Source: Eutreptiella sp. 'Long Island Sound 2002'
Taxonomy: Eukaryota; Euglenozoa; Euglenophyceae; Eutreptiales; Eutreptiaceae
Length of the DNA stretch: 64,000 nt
Reading direction: 5' to 3'
Assembly (NCBI GenBank): GCA_964036045.1
Contig: OZ038387.1
Coordinates: forward strand, 54,592,427-54,656,426
The translations under genes and the position numbers were made by a program. Every line of letters begins with the position of its first letter. Positions within the stretch are counted from its first letter, which is position 1. Below the pieces are notes generated by a model that did not search any database, was not told the origin of the DNA, and was given only the letters and a program-made list of their open reading frames with translations. This document shows, in pieces, positions 34,626-45,656 of this stretch.

Positions 34626-35152
34626 ATGGCAGGGGTGCCCATTATTGCGGCTGTGAGACTAAGGCAAGTAGTGGTCAATTTTGCCAGCGGCGGGACAACC
34701 AGGGTTCACACCAACTCTGGCAACGCCGATGTGGGTGTGGACATCGACGTTTTCACCATGCCTGTCGGGGCGTGCGTTGACTTTGATGGACGGCCGTGAG
34801 TACCGTGCGACCCATGATCTGCTTCGTGAGGCCCAAAGCCGACTTGTATGGGGAATGCCGAGGATGACATGGTGTCACTGAGCAGTGCCAATTTTGGCTA
34901 TGCCGGTTTCGCCCACATGCTCAAAGATGAAGAACTGGCTGCCCTGAGAATGACGATTCCCAGAGCTTTGACACAGCCGCTGTGGAGTTAGCGACTGACA
35001 CTACCATTGTGGAGTTGGCGACGGAAGTCGAGGCCCCGGGGCCGCGAACTGCGGTCGTAGCCTGCTGTAGCACAACCATAACATGCGTTGTGTGGGGAAC
35101 ACCGCCAGAGCCTGGACATGCTGCAAGTGATGACTTTCTTGGACAACGACTA
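34626..35152 (+). CDS. Small spliced gene, unknown product, with a probable frameshift
   Basis: ATG at 34626 starts MAGVPIIAAVRLRQVVVNF and runs to FDGRP. A strong donor GTGAGT follows at 34796. The intron (34796-34885, 90 nt) ends GAGCAG and the frame resumes in the matching phase with ANFGYAGFAHMLKDEELAAL. Near 34945 the coding character moves to the next frame: ENDDSQSFDTAAVELATDTT, ending ASDDFLGQRL and TAA near 35152. The first exon has alternating hydrophobic residues suggesting beta strands, and the tail is acidic. No family is recognised. Phase agreement across the intron is the main evidence. The frame change is either a one-base error or inactivation. Confidence 0.5.
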
Positions 35153-35159
35153 TAACTCA

Positions 35160-36030
35160 GGTGTTTCAGGGAATCAAGCTGGTTCTCGATAGTGGCCATT
35201 GAAGATTTGGTGTCTTGTGGGGAGCCTACGATTCTCTGGGATTGGCTGATGTCCCCGGCATATTCGCCGTTTTGTCATATCCAAGATCGAGGACGGCCGG
35301 CTCGCAGTGTCCTGGACATCGGGTGCTGTGTATAGGCCGTCGTGATAGCTGGGGACCGTGTCGTAAGTTGGAGTCATGACCGCATAATATTTCATTGGTC
35401 GGTGTATGTACAGGGTTTTCTGCCCGGGCTTACCTTCATGCCGTCCAGCTTGAAGAACGCTTCTGTTTTTTTTTGTCTATGCATAATCTGACGTGCATGA
35501 TATGAGTGCGCTGCTGGGGCCTATGGGGGGCGGGGGGCTGCATTTTTGTTCTGAGTTGCTGGGCATCCACAACTTGGCGGTCCTCTGGCCTTTTGGCTGT
35601 CGAGGGCTTTAGAGAATGGTGCTAGCTCAGCCGCAGCACACTTACAGGCCCCCAATTTTCTGTATTTTTATTCGGGGCAGGGTTGTTTAGGACTCAGTTT
35701 CCACCCTCCTAGTACCCTGTTGGCCCCATAACTAGCGGGTCTCCGGATGGCACCATGGGAGTGGCTGGGTTGGGTTGGGGGGGTGGGCGGGGAGGGGCAG
35801 GATCAGGGTGTCTTGCCGCCTCGGGAGGACGAGCCCGGGGCAGAGGATGAATACCCAATTTCTGTTGCAGTATTCTTGTGCTCCGCCTTTGCAAACACTA
35901 GTTGAACCTCGTTTCTACTTTTGTTTGCATTTCCGCTCTCTCAGGCAGTTTTTCTGTCTTTTCCCATCCACCCACCCTCGGCGGCCACAGCCCTTCTTGG
36001 TTGGCTCGGCCGCCCACCCACCCACCCCCC
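35160..36030. other. Spacer with a small direct repeat
   Basis: TTCTGTTGCAGTATTCTTGTGCTCC at 35860 recurs at 36310. No gene otherwise. Confidence 0.4.
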
Positions 36031-36033
36031 GCA

Positions 36034-36131
36034 GTGTGTGGGTTGTGTATATATGGCTACTTCCCGGCCTTGACGGAGGCCGTGGTGGCGTTGTTTGGTC
36101 GGGTCCAGCATTATTGCCGGTTTGCTTGCCG
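36034..36131 (+). CDS. Possible exon, unknown product
   Basis: An acceptor CCCCGCAG precedes codons reading CGLCIYGYFPALTEAVVALFGRVQHYC, followed by a GT at CCG|GTAATC. The amphipathic helix-like sequence and the flanking splice signals suggest an exon. There is no homology to judge by. Confidence 0.25.
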
Positions 36132-36639
36132 GTAATCTGAAGTGCTGAGCGGGAGGCCGTTTTAGCCCCTGGGTCCTTGTATTGTGTCAGTCTCGCGTTG
36201 TGAGCAGGGATGGAGTCCGCATTGCGTGCGGGCAGCTACGGCTCTCTTGGAGGGCTAGATGCAGCGACTATCACCGATGATGCCGGTCTTTGGTGACACT
36301 GCATTGCTGTCCCAAATTCTGTTGCAGTATTCTTGTGCTCCACCTTTGCAAACTAGTGGAAGAGTTGTACGGATGGGCCACGACAGTAGGGCTTCACCCC
36401 GATCGTGGACAATTTACCGTACATCCAGTTGGACATGGTACGAACGTCGGGGCTCCTTTTTTCGGGTTGGTCAGCGAAGGCCCAGTCCAAGGTCCAGCAG
36501 GTGGCACCAAAGGTGGCACCACCTCGGGAGAGGACACGGCTGCCGTTGTGTCTATTTCCGCTATGAATTCCGGTGCACCTACTACAACACTAAGCTAATC
36601 AAGGAAGGAGTGGTCACATGGGGACAATACCCGGAGGCA

Positions 36640-38050
36640 TTTGAATTCCCTGCTGTATATGTTGTGAATTGGACAAAAGGCCGTCTCTAGCAGTTCTACG
36701 TGTCGTAGCCGGGTGTCAATCACCCGCAGCCGACAGGCATATGGGAGCAATGGGCCACCACCCCAGCCCCACCCCCCCCTGCAAAAGACTTTGTGCAAAA
36801 ACTACTATGGAAAAAGTTGATTGCACACAAGCTTGTTCAAAAACGCTCGGGCGCGGACAAATGTCCGATCTGTGGACAAAAGGAGGGTATCTCGCACGGC
36901 ATGTTGGAATGCTCAATGTATCGGGCAATGTCACCCGTGGTTCAGCAGTAGATGGGAATGAAGTGTCGGTCCATGAAGCCATAGACTTCGGCAACCAAGA
37001 GTGGTCACTACGAACAAGGGACTGACTGTGTGGTCGGCCAGACAAGCACATTGGAGATACAGGTGTGAAGTGAAGGCAGGGGCATCACCGGTTTTTACAT
37101 CCTTCTTGCCGGCGTGGCTACGGGTTTTTGGTGAATGGCTTTCATTCTATCATGGGGACTGGAAGAACCGTTGGCAAGGTTTCCTGCAGTCAATCGAGCA
37201 GCCAAGAGAAACAAGGGTCCAGCCAAGCAAAGGAGATGTTCGGTTGACCAGATGACTCAACTCATGGTGGTAGTTGCGCACGCATTACTTTACACAAACG
37301 AAAAAAGACGCTCCCCCACCCCCTCCCCCGATGAGCTTGGGTGGCGTGAGCTACGCCTCGGCAACACGGTCCACGGCCCGGGGTTCCCGGCCGGGTGCGG
37401 TGCGGGTGGTGGCGGCCACTGGCTGCGCTAAAGCAGCGACCCTGCCTGGTGCAGCCCACAACGACTGCCCTCTAGGCCCTGTTGCCCAATACTAGAAGCA
37501 ATGCAGAGAGAGTAGAGCCGGCACCCAAAAAACCAAGATTTGTTGAGCCTCAGATAATGAAACATGTTCGGACCTCATTGTGGAGCTAGTGGCGGAGGAT
37601 TGGAGGATTGTTTACACAGATGGGTCATCCAAAAGAATCAAAACGACTGCCAAACATCTTGCAGGGGGGGTTTGGGGTCTATGCACGTGAAGATGGACAA
37701 GGGCCTGAAGTCAGATTCTTTGGGTTTATGCCAATCAAACACAAACAAACCAATGATGGGGCTGACCTATGGGCGGCCGTGGAAGCTCTGCAAGGAACCC
37801 GGGTTCCAAAGCTTGCGATTTTTGAGCGACTCACAATATCTGCAACAAGGGGCGAGTGTAGGTGCACTGAAGGCAAATGTGCTAGTATGGGAATCACTCC
37901 TACATGAAATGAGCAGCCGTGCTGACAAGTACGATGGGGGCACGTCCCGGCACACGTCAATATGCATGGGAACAAGGTGGCCTATCGGCCAGCGATGGAG
38001 GGGATGTGCTCCAACGATGTGGTCAAGAAAACGACCAAGGCTCTGACACG
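36640..38050 (+). pseudogene. LINE remnant: zinc knuckle then RNase H, plus strand
   Basis: At 36840-36960 the frame reads LLWKKLIAHKLVQKRSGADK followed by a knuckle CPICGQKEGISHGMLEC. At 37590-38030 RNase H appears in pieces: VYTDGSSKR, then after a G-tract frameshift GGFGVYAREDG, QTNDGADLWAAVEALQ (usual Asn-Arg-Ala-Glu replaced), SDSQYLQQGAS, and in a third frame VPAHVNMHGNKVA. At least three frameshifts are present. The RNase H half is nearly identical to the inverted copy at 29.4-30.0 kb, so this is a dispersed family. The knuckle lies before RNase H here, unlike the 14-16 kb element, so two LINE families are present. Confidence 0.75.
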
Positions 38051-38059
38051 AACTCCCCA

Positions 38060-39140
38060 TCAGGGCTACGAGGTGGATCGGATTCCAATGTAGCCCAGGA
38101 CATATGGGAGGAGTTGGGACTACGGCCCATGGATAGTGATGAGTAACGGGAGAAGCATCAGGAGGCGCATCCGCCGAGGACACACAAACCACTTGTAGCA
38201 ATGACAGGTAGGAAGACATGGATGAAAATAGGGGAATGTGTATGCACATGAGCCCGTCTTCGGACGATGACTAGTTCAGCACAGATGTCAGTGACACCCA
38301 AAAACATCGAGGAAAGCGCCGCAAATAATGTGCAAGAGGGCCGAGTGATGTCTCTGCTCATGGGACTGTGTGATGCCACAACCCACCCACAACACACAAC
38401 ACCTTTTCTTTTAAGTGCACGCCATGCCCAATGTCTTGATCTGTAACCGAGCCTGACGATGGGGAGGAACACTGATATGCGACGGCAACAACTCAAGGTG
38501 CGGTGGGCAGAGTGTGGCTGCAACGGAAAGAGATGACCGGGCCAACATTACGGACGTGCGCCGCTACATGAGCATAAGGAGTTCCGCGGGTGCATGACTG
38601 AGGAGTCACACTCACGCTTTGTGACTAGATTTGTGGCAGCCGACGGCTGTCCGGTCATGGTCAATGAGAGGGAGATTTTCTTGATTCTAGCTCGGGTTTC
38701 AAGGGATGTGCAGACACGTCTGCACTCTCCAAGGGGGGTCCAGTGGATCAAGAAACACAGGACTCAACACCACCCCTATGGCTGGGAAGTTAGACTATGG
38801 GTGATACTGGCGGGGGGAGGCGGGGGGGGCACAGGAGATGGTAATGGGTGTCAGCACCAAAGGGGAGGGGCATTACTTGTGGATTAGTGGGACACTGGGG
38901 GTGATAGGACAGATTACAAGCATGATGTATGGCTTGCATGCAAGGGTGGGTGGGGGGAAGCCTATAGACGATTCTGTCTTTTGCTTTCGGAAACCCGCCA
39001 GAGGCCAGCCACCAGTGGGTAGTCCGGCCCAATACAGCTCTTGCCATTCACAACGGAACACTACCAGCATGAGGATCACAATACACAACAGGATATGGAG
39101 CAACTCTGGCCTTTTACCGGAACTTGCCTAGCCTTCCTTT
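38060..39140. other. Mostly non-coding, one coding-like piece
   Basis: A plus frame at 38594-38720 (EESHSRFVTRFVAADGCPVM, then NEREIFLILAR before a GT) looks protein-like but has no clear acceptor. G tracts lie at 38810-38829. Confidence 0.25.
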
Positions 39141-39149
39141 GTATGTTGG

Positions 39150-39260
39150 TTTGGAGCGAGCCCGGTGCCACCGATTATACCGTGGCGGTAATGCATAGGA
39201 CGTAGATTCCTCTCGCCGGGGCTTCGAACCCCGAGGATGGTCAAGATGCGCTAAACGTCC
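39150..39260 (-). repeat. tRNA-like B-box sequence (SINE head candidate)
   Basis: The minus strand contains CGGGGTTCGAAGCCCCG, a perfect T-arm-like stem with a TTCGAAG loop. It is preceded by TTAGCGCATCTTG, which resembles a polymerase III A box. No complete cloverleaf can be drawn. I read it as tRNA-derived SINE material. Confidence 0.45.
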
Positions 39261-39899
39261 CGTTTGCCAGTGCCTTCGGCACTGGTTGGGAGAATTTGTT
39301 AGATAATTGCCACATTGTCGTAGTATCACATTGGTCGTGCACCGAACCTTGGGACTGCCGTGGCTAGGTTTGAAACCCGGTGGCTCGTAGTGGGTGGTTT
39401 GGTGTTGTGGACCATAGATATCTCCCTCCCTCTGGGCGCTTCCAGTTCCCATCTAGTGGAGTGGGGTTAGTTCTTGTTTTTGGCGGCTTGGCGTGATTTT
39501 GCTGTTGTCCATGAAAGAGCGGAGTGGTGGCTCTACTGGTGAGGCTATGTGGTGTCACAACGCATTACATCTCTCCCCTCGATTGTTTTGTCACCGTTGT
39601 GTCACCGTTGTGTCACTTCTTCGCTTGGGCGCTACCCTTAAGAGAGCAAATGTGAACCCCGCCTCCGCCCCATGTCACACTTCATGCCACTCATAATCAG
39701 CCGAGGGAAAGGCGCATACTTGAAACACACTGGGCACACGCGATGCAATGCTCTCCGGGTTGGAAGCTAGGTCTACCTCCCACGGAAGCGATGGGACCAG
39801 CTCTGCCTTCGGTCTTCAGCAAGTCCCACATGCTAGTCGGTGGTTCCACCATTTAAAGTGGTGAAATGAGTTCTTGGGGCAGGTGGCTTGGAAAACGGT

Positions 39900-39985
39900 T
39901 ACTACAGTGACGGCAAGGTAGCATACCGGACACACACAATGCGCACACACCACGGAGCATGGGTTCGAACCCCGGTCGGCTTGTC
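39900..39985 (+). repeat. tRNA-like A/B-box pair (SINE head candidate)
   Basis: GGTAGCATACCGG near 39907 resembles an A box and GGGTTCGAACCCCGG at 39960-39974 is a B-box/T-arm sequence, about 50 bases apart. Acceptor and anticodon stems do not pair, so it is not called as a tRNA gene. Confidence 0.5.
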
Positions 39986-40059
39986 ACGGAGCCGTCGCTT
40001 TTGCATTTTGATATCAACGGTGGGAAAGTCCCTAAGAGTGCAAGGTTTAGGGCTGACCG

Positions 40060-40190
40060 GCCCCTATGGGAGGGGGAGAGCTTCCCAGACGGCCCATGGA
40101 ACATTTGATAGCCGTCTTGTGCGGCGACCTCAAGGCAACATTCGGCACTAGTTTGGTTTGCGCTGCAGTGCAGCAAGGCAAAACAATGTA
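40060..40190 (+). mobile_element. 3' end fragment of the LINE family seen at 29.4-30.0 kb
   Basis: AGACGGCCCATGGA, GATAGCCGTCTT, GGCGACCTCA and CACTAGTTTGGTTTGCGC follow in the same order and spacing as the reverse complement of 29470-29600. 5' truncation is typical of LINE insertions. Confidence 0.8.
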
Positions 40191-40543
40191 CTGTGAGTTG
40201 TGGCTATGACCATATGCCTGTGTCACGAGGGCATATGTGAACCCAGTATCCATTGCTCATGCCCTTACAATTCCCTCCCCCCTTGGGGGGGATGTCACTT
40301 GGACCAAAAAGATAGGAAATACTAGGTGCCAAAGGTGCTGAAGAAAAAATTTCTTCAGGTTATACTGGAACTGCTGCAATTTTAGTGCTATCATTGTGTA
40401 GTGCAACCTCCCAGCCCCCAGAGGGGGACTTGTCACGACATTGGGGGGAGATTTCAAGGGAGGCGTAAGGTAATTCTTTGGATGCTCAATGCTATGCATA
40501 TTTAGGAATGTGAACTAAAGAGGCAGGCCACTGCAAACAATTC

Positions 40544-40711
40544 ATGCCCATAAATGAGAAAAAAGAGCAAGGCCTAGACACAGGAGCTATGGTTGCTCTT
40601 CCCTGGGGTGTAAGTCGAATCCCACTGGCAAAGTTTGAACACATGTCAGGACCTGAGACCTACTTGACCCTCATCACTGGCAGAGTGTGGCAGATGGGTG
40701 TCCCCAGCATT
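40544..40711 (+). CDS. Possible exon, unknown product
   Basis: ATG at 40544 opens MPINEKKEQGLDTGAMVALP and runs through HMSGPETYLTLITGRVWQM to a strong donor GTGAGT at 40712. Composition is good and the donor is near-consensus. The downstream acceptor could be CTTTCAG at about 40964. No family is recognised. Confidence 0.35.
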
Positions 40712-41020
40712 GTGAGTGGCACCTGTGGCTCAGCTCCCTCGAGCGTGCAGAGCCCTACGCACCACAACACTACAACTTGTCCGCCAAATTCACCACACAA
40801 AATCCAGGGGCTTCCGCCGCATTTCCCACAGCGAAATTTACCACCGCCAAATTGACCAGGCACCAATCCCCCCCCGGCCCCTTTTGTACTAGTTGTTCGG
40901 TAGCCATGTATCCGTTGCTTTATGGCCCCCTGTACTAATTGGCAGCCCTCTTTTTGACTCTTTCAGAATCCTCCTCATACCTCTGGCGCATGATCCACGG
41001 GCTACTTTTTTGAATTTCAA

Positions 41021-41291
41021 ATGCATTTCATTGCATTCACTTTGCATCTTGCGCTGTTTGCCACGGTTGTGGGATCCGTGCGCCTCACCTCCTTTTCAAC
41101 CATTGCCACTGACAAGAACCAACCATCGCCACCAATCGATCGATCGGTCGTTGCAGCCGCGGTCCCACAAGGGATCACCGCCGATGCAGTTCTGAAAGCC
41201 TTGAGCCAGGAGTTCTCTGCTGGCGAAGGTGCCAATTGGAAACACATCAGGTGTGCAAAGGTGGACTGCCAAGGGGCATTCGCCACCGAAG
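41021..41291 (+). CDS. Possible exon with signal-peptide-like start
   Basis: ATG at 41021 gives MHFIAFTLHLALFATVVGS, which looks like a secretory signal peptide. A Thr/Pro segment and an amphipathic GITADAVLKALSQEFSAGEG stretch follow, up to GT at about 41292 (GAA|GTGAGG). An alternative plus frame is open across the same bases, so this is tentative. Confidence 0.3.
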
Positions 41292-41939
41292 TGAGGGGTC
41301 ATGAAGGGGGAGCAGGCTCACTACTGACGACGCACACTCGCTTCCCGTGAAGCAAAAGGAACCCAAAGTCTTGCTCTTCAGGCACGGCGTCCCCCAGAAT
41401 GGTCTCGGCGACGCAGTAGTGTTGCAGATTATGCCATGTTAAATGGGCACCCAAAGCGGTGTGGGCCCAGCCATGAATGGGGATGCGGAGACAATTAGGG
41501 GTGCTTTTGCCAGGGTTGTGTGTACAAGGGCCGCACGACTACTGGAGTAGCATCATGTTGTAACGGTGTAGATGTGTAGTTCAGGTTTGCATCTACCTAC
41601 CTGGCGAGAAGGCAGTACGAGGACCTCTCTTAACTCGCTCTTTTTTCGCCTGCTGCCACCCCCCAGAATTGTAGCATCGCACAGGAAGGCGTGGTCTCAC
41701 GTTGAGGCCTTACTTACCACGTTCGGTTTTGTTCCAGTTGCAAGTTTGCAGTTTCCCTCTCGCTTGAACTGCTGAAAGCAGGCCTGGCATGCAAATTGGA
41801 CATTGCTCGGCATGTTGTTTCCGGGTACTTCAGCGCATGATGGAATTGATTGCCCCCTTAACCTGCTGATGTGGACCACAATATCCCTACAAAATGGTGT
41901 CAAGTGCATTTGTCCGGTGCAGGTGCGTGTTGTCCTGTG

Positions 41940-42720
41940 AATGAGTTTACCATTCATCTTTGGTTTGTTGCCATATCTCTCTGGGTCGGTACCGAATGCG
42001 CCAACTCGGTTGGTTTTCGGTGGTTGTCGTCATTGTTGCCTGATTTGTGCCCACTGTGTGTTCCGCGGGGGGCATATGGCATATATTCGGAAAACCCTTG
42101 AAAATGGCTATTTGAAACACCCCAGGTCTGCATGCTGTACTGACGACATGTTTGAGATTTTCGTCTGTTTTGGACGGTGCCTGTGTTCCTTGCTGCCTCT
42201 TTTTGTCAACAGGCAGCTATGTCTGCATACCAAATTTACACCACGTGCTGTTGCTTCCCCCGGTGCACCACAAAAGCCTCTGGTTCGGAAAAGAGTGCGC
42301 TCCGACACCTGACCCTGAGAACCTGCAGCTTGTCCTGGCTTTGTCTGGGTGAAATCAGGGTACAGTGAGACCATTGCGTGGTGCAAGGTTTGGCTGACCA
42401 AACAACGCAATGTAGACCTCGCAACTGTTGGCCTGTGGGCCATGCCTCTTACTACAGGGTGCGTGCCAGTCAAGGCATGCAGGCCACAGGATTGGGAAAA
42501 ATTGAAGAAATATGTTCCAATTCACAAGCAGGGAAATGTGCCCCAATGGGGTCCCTGCCCTTGTGGAAGGGGGCAACAATGTGGACGATTCAGAATCAGA
42601 ATAATCAGTGGTCCCTTGAGCATTGCTCCGTCCTGTGCATCGTCCAATTTGCAGCTCTGTGCTGAAAAAATGTGACCACTTACCCCCCCCTAACCCATAC
42701 ATTTCTGAAACAGCCTTTTC
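41940..42720 (+). pseudogene. R1: first copy of a multi-exon repeat gene, internally deleted
   Basis: Nucleotide similarity to R2 (45.7-47.3 kb) begins at YLSGS...PTRLVFGGC (41970). It continues through the conserved GCATGCTGTACTGACGACATG (42130), the acceptor TTTTTGTCAACAG (42197-42209), RAVASPGAPQKPLVRKR, then jumps to PENLQ and continues W.KVWLTKQRNVDL, GLWAMPL and DWEKLKKYVP. About 420 bp present in R2 are missing at 42305. The 3' part is displaced to 43386 by an inserted 665-bp element. It resumes there (CTCCCAGATTGTAAAAAGTATACACATG) and includes NVPERY, matching R2. Confidence 0.7.
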
Positions 42721-43385
42721 CAGGCCTCAGAAATACCCGTTTCCGGAACGTTACCGTGCACTTATCCCCAAAATGGGCTGATTGACGAAAAATGGGGGAA
42801 AATGGGGAAAAGTGTGGGCAGTTTTGGATGCTCGATGGAAAAATGGGGAATTTTGGGGCCGAAAAGGTCAAAAAAACATGGTTTTGACTGGCAACAAGGC
42901 TATGGGGGGGGTTGCATTGGTGAAAGCTCCTGAGGAACAATGGGAGAAAATGGGGGAAAATGGGGGAAAAGTGCAGGAAATTTTGGATGCTCGATGGAAA
43001 AATGGGGAAATTTGGGGCCGAAAAGGTCAAAAAACATGGTTCTGATTGGCAACAAGGCTATGGGGGGGGGGTTGCATTGGTGAAAGCTCCTGAGGAACAA
43101 TGGGGGAAAATGGGGGGAAATGGGGGAAATTTTCGGAAAAATGGGGAAACCAAACCAGTCCACCCTAGCCCCTTAATTTTTGTTATTTGCCCAACCTTAG
43201 CCCCACCTGCCCGCACAACACCCCATTTCCCCCCACTTTCCCCTATTCCCCCCCCATTTTCCCCCATTTCACCCCATTTGTCCCCATTTCCCCCCATTTC
43301 CCCCTGTTTTTCCTGGTACTGGGTACATTACGGGTACGTTGCTGGGTATATTGCCACCCACCTCGTCCGGGTATTTCTGAGGCCT
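42721..43385. mobile_element. 665-bp foldback element with 19-bp perfect TIRs inserted in R1
   Basis: The ends are CAGGCCTCAGAAATACCCG (42721-42739) and its exact reverse complement (43367-43385). CTTTTC flanks both sides (42715-42720 and 43386-43391), giving a 6-bp target-site duplication. The paralogous locus R2 is empty at this point (GTTTTCTCACAG, near 46900). The interior has two direct copies of about 150 bp (from GTTTTGGATGCTCGATGG to GCTCCTGAGGAACAATGG) and GGGGAAAATGGGG words on the left. Complementary CCCATTTCCCCC words lie on the right, so much of the element can fold. No transposase is encoded: a non-autonomous element. Confidence 0.85.
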
Positions 43386-43692
43386 GCTTTTCTCCCAGAT
43401 TGTAAAAAGTATACACATGCCCCCCCCCCCCAACCCCCCAAAGGAACGAAAATTTGGCGCATCGACCCAAAAGCTCACAAAACCCAGGACAAGTGCCAAA
43501 ACCCACCAAGTTGGTGCATAACGAACGTCCCCGAGAGATACGGCGGCGATCCAACTTATTGGCGAAGCCCATGGTCAGCAGATTGAGCTTCACCCTTGGT
43601 ACCGGTAACATATTTCTGAATTTTTCGGGATACACAAGTGGAGTGGTGGGCGTAAGCTTGGCGAGAGATAGACTGTATGCTGTGGTATGGTA
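43386..43692 (+). pseudogene. R1, 3' part
   Basis: Continues R1 after the inserted element. A NVPERYGGDP segment matches DVPERY of R2. A further frame, LSFTLGTGNIFLNFSGYTSG then VVGVSLARDRLYAVVW, ends in TAA at about 43692 and looks protein-coding but has no visible counterpart in R2 and no known family. Confidence 0.5.
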
Positions 43693-43948
43693 AATGCGTG
43701 CGTTATGGCAAACCAGCATTTAGATGGCTACAGGGCGGAGAGGGCAGGAGATGCTGAGAGGGCTTCTGGCTTGCCGATCGGCACACTATTGTTATTTGCA
43801 TTGTTCTTGACGCGATCCGACACCTGTTGGAGCCGGAAACGGGGCTCCAAAGGTTTTGACTAGTGTACCGCGATGGTGAAGCGTCAGGCCATGACCATTT
43901 TCAAGTATGCAGGATATCCGAAGCCTTTTTGTTATTATGCATGCGTAG

Positions 43949-43973
43949 ACAAACAAACAAACAAACAAACAAC
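43949..43973. repeat. (AAAC)n microsatellite
   Basis: Six to seven ACAA units. Confidence 0.9.
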
Positions 43974-44216
43974 AGCGTGATTGCTGCAATTCTTGTGAAA
44001 TTGATGAGTTACGGCCGCAGAAAATTGCACGTTCGAGCACATGAGGTGTGGGGTCTGCGGCATTAGGGTGCATCATGTCTAGGGTTCATGGTGAGAGGGA
44101 AGCCGCAACAAACCAGACAGATTACACTTACTAAGCATCTACCACCCATTGCACGTTAGGAGTGTGTACATCCATGGAGTTTTGACGAGCCTTCTGGTTT
44201 CTTTTGCTCAACATAG

Positions 44217-44431
44217 TGAATGTCTACAAGTTTGCACATGCGTCAATTTCCAACCTCTGTGCCTACCTGGTGCTCAATGACATGATCACAGATAAGGTGA
44301 GCAAACAGGGGCATTTGATGAACCCTTTCTGGCGTCAAATGTTTTCAGGGCTGGAGCAATGCTTTGGCTCCAAAGCAACCCTCCAGACATTATCTAGTGT
44401 CAAAGGATTTTCTGCATCTGCAGTACAATAA
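44217..44431 (+). CDS. Possible helical (armadillo-like) exon
   Basis: After an acceptor CTCAACATAG the frame reads NVYKFAHASISNLCAYLVLN DMITDK. A good donor GTGAGC lies at 44297. If unspliced, the frame stays open to TAA at about 44431. The spacing of Leu, Ala and Asn resembles one armadillo/HEAT helix pair. Resemblance only. Confidence 0.35.
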
Positions 44432-44619
44432 AGAAATAGTTTACAGCAAACAATTTGCTCGGAAATCTCCACCCCGCACCGTCACGTCACGCACATATCT
44501 CCGCCCCCAAAGGTCCGCTTTTGTTTATGACAGACGGTGTTCCAAGCATGTACTCCCCTGGCCCTCATGCTGTTGTCTAGACGTCTGTGCAGCATCAAGC
44601 CAACAGTACACAGAAAAGG

Positions 44620-44942
44620 GGCTCAAAGGTACGAGGCTCTATTTTCCACGCAGGCAAGGGCTGTTGCATTTTGCGCATCTCATTGACGCACAATCTGCGA
44701 AGAAGATGATGGCTAGTGAACAGACATTGGAGCACCTCTTCACCTTGTCCGCCCTCAAAGACCCCGTGGCCTCTGAGCTCATGGTCTATGCAATTGAGGA
44801 ATGCATCCTTCAACATGACGGCGCTGTCAAGCACATCGTAGGTGTCCATCCCTTCTTGCAATTGGCACACTGCACCAGAATAGCTTGCTCTGTATATAGA
44901 CATGCAGCAAAAACATTTGCAAATGTTGTACTCCGAAGCTAG
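44620..44942 (+). CDS. Possible helical (armadillo-like) terminal exon
   Basis: The frame reads GLLHFAHLIDAQSAKKMM, LEHLFTLSALKDPVASELMV, then IEECILQHDGAVKHIVGV and AAKTFANVVLRS, ending TAG at 44942. The string of amphipathic helices of about 20 residues is armadillo/HEAT-like. Acceptors at ACGCAG (44653) or further upstream are possible, but the phase does not agree with the 44297 donor, so an exon may be missing between them. Confidence 0.4.
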
Positions 44943-45257
44943 CGATATGAAGATCTCCACATAAACCACCACCCCTAATCATATCATGCGCGTGATATTA
45001 TTTTGATATGTGATATTTTTTTAATGCGTGAGATTATTTTGTGGGTGATATTATTTTGACCACCCCCCTGTGTCAGGTTTTTTTTATCATGAGTGATCCT
45101 GCTGAACTCCCCTTGTGATTGAAGTGATTGAGGCATTACGGCGTGATTAACTTGATTTTGAACATTTGTTTCAGGCTGTGACTGATGACCAGGGGTTGCC
45201 ATAAGGACGCTCAGCCTTTTTTTTTTTTTTACTAAGGCAGCCACTCTCTGATGTTTG

Positions 45258-45615
45258 GTGGCTACCCACCAACCGCCATCAGTTACCCACCAACCGCCAT
45301 CGGTTACACACCAACCGCCATCGGTTACCCACCAACCACCATTGGTTACCCACCAACCGCCATCGGTTACCCACCAACCGCCATCGGTTACCCACCAACC
45401 GCCATCGGTTACCCACCAACCGCCATCGGTTACCCACCAACCGCCATCGGTTACCCACCAACCGCCATCGGTTACCCACCAACCGCCATCGGTTACCCAC
45501 CAACCGCCATCGGTTACCCACCAACCGCCATCGGTTACCCACCAACCGCCATCGGTTACACACCAACCGCCATCGGTTACCCACCAACCGCCATCAGTTA
45601 CCCACCGGCCGCCAT
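45258..45615. repeat. 21-bp minisatellite, about 17 copies, open on both strands
   Basis: The unit GGTTACCCACCAACCGCCATC is repeated with very few substitutions. The length is a multiple of three, so plus frames read GYPPTAI and minus frames read WWVTDGG repeats without stops. It sits directly 5' of R2. High unit identity suggests recent expansion. Confidence 0.95.
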
Positions 45616-45656
45616 CATAGGGCGTATTGGACACTCCGAGTTTTTTTTATTTTATT

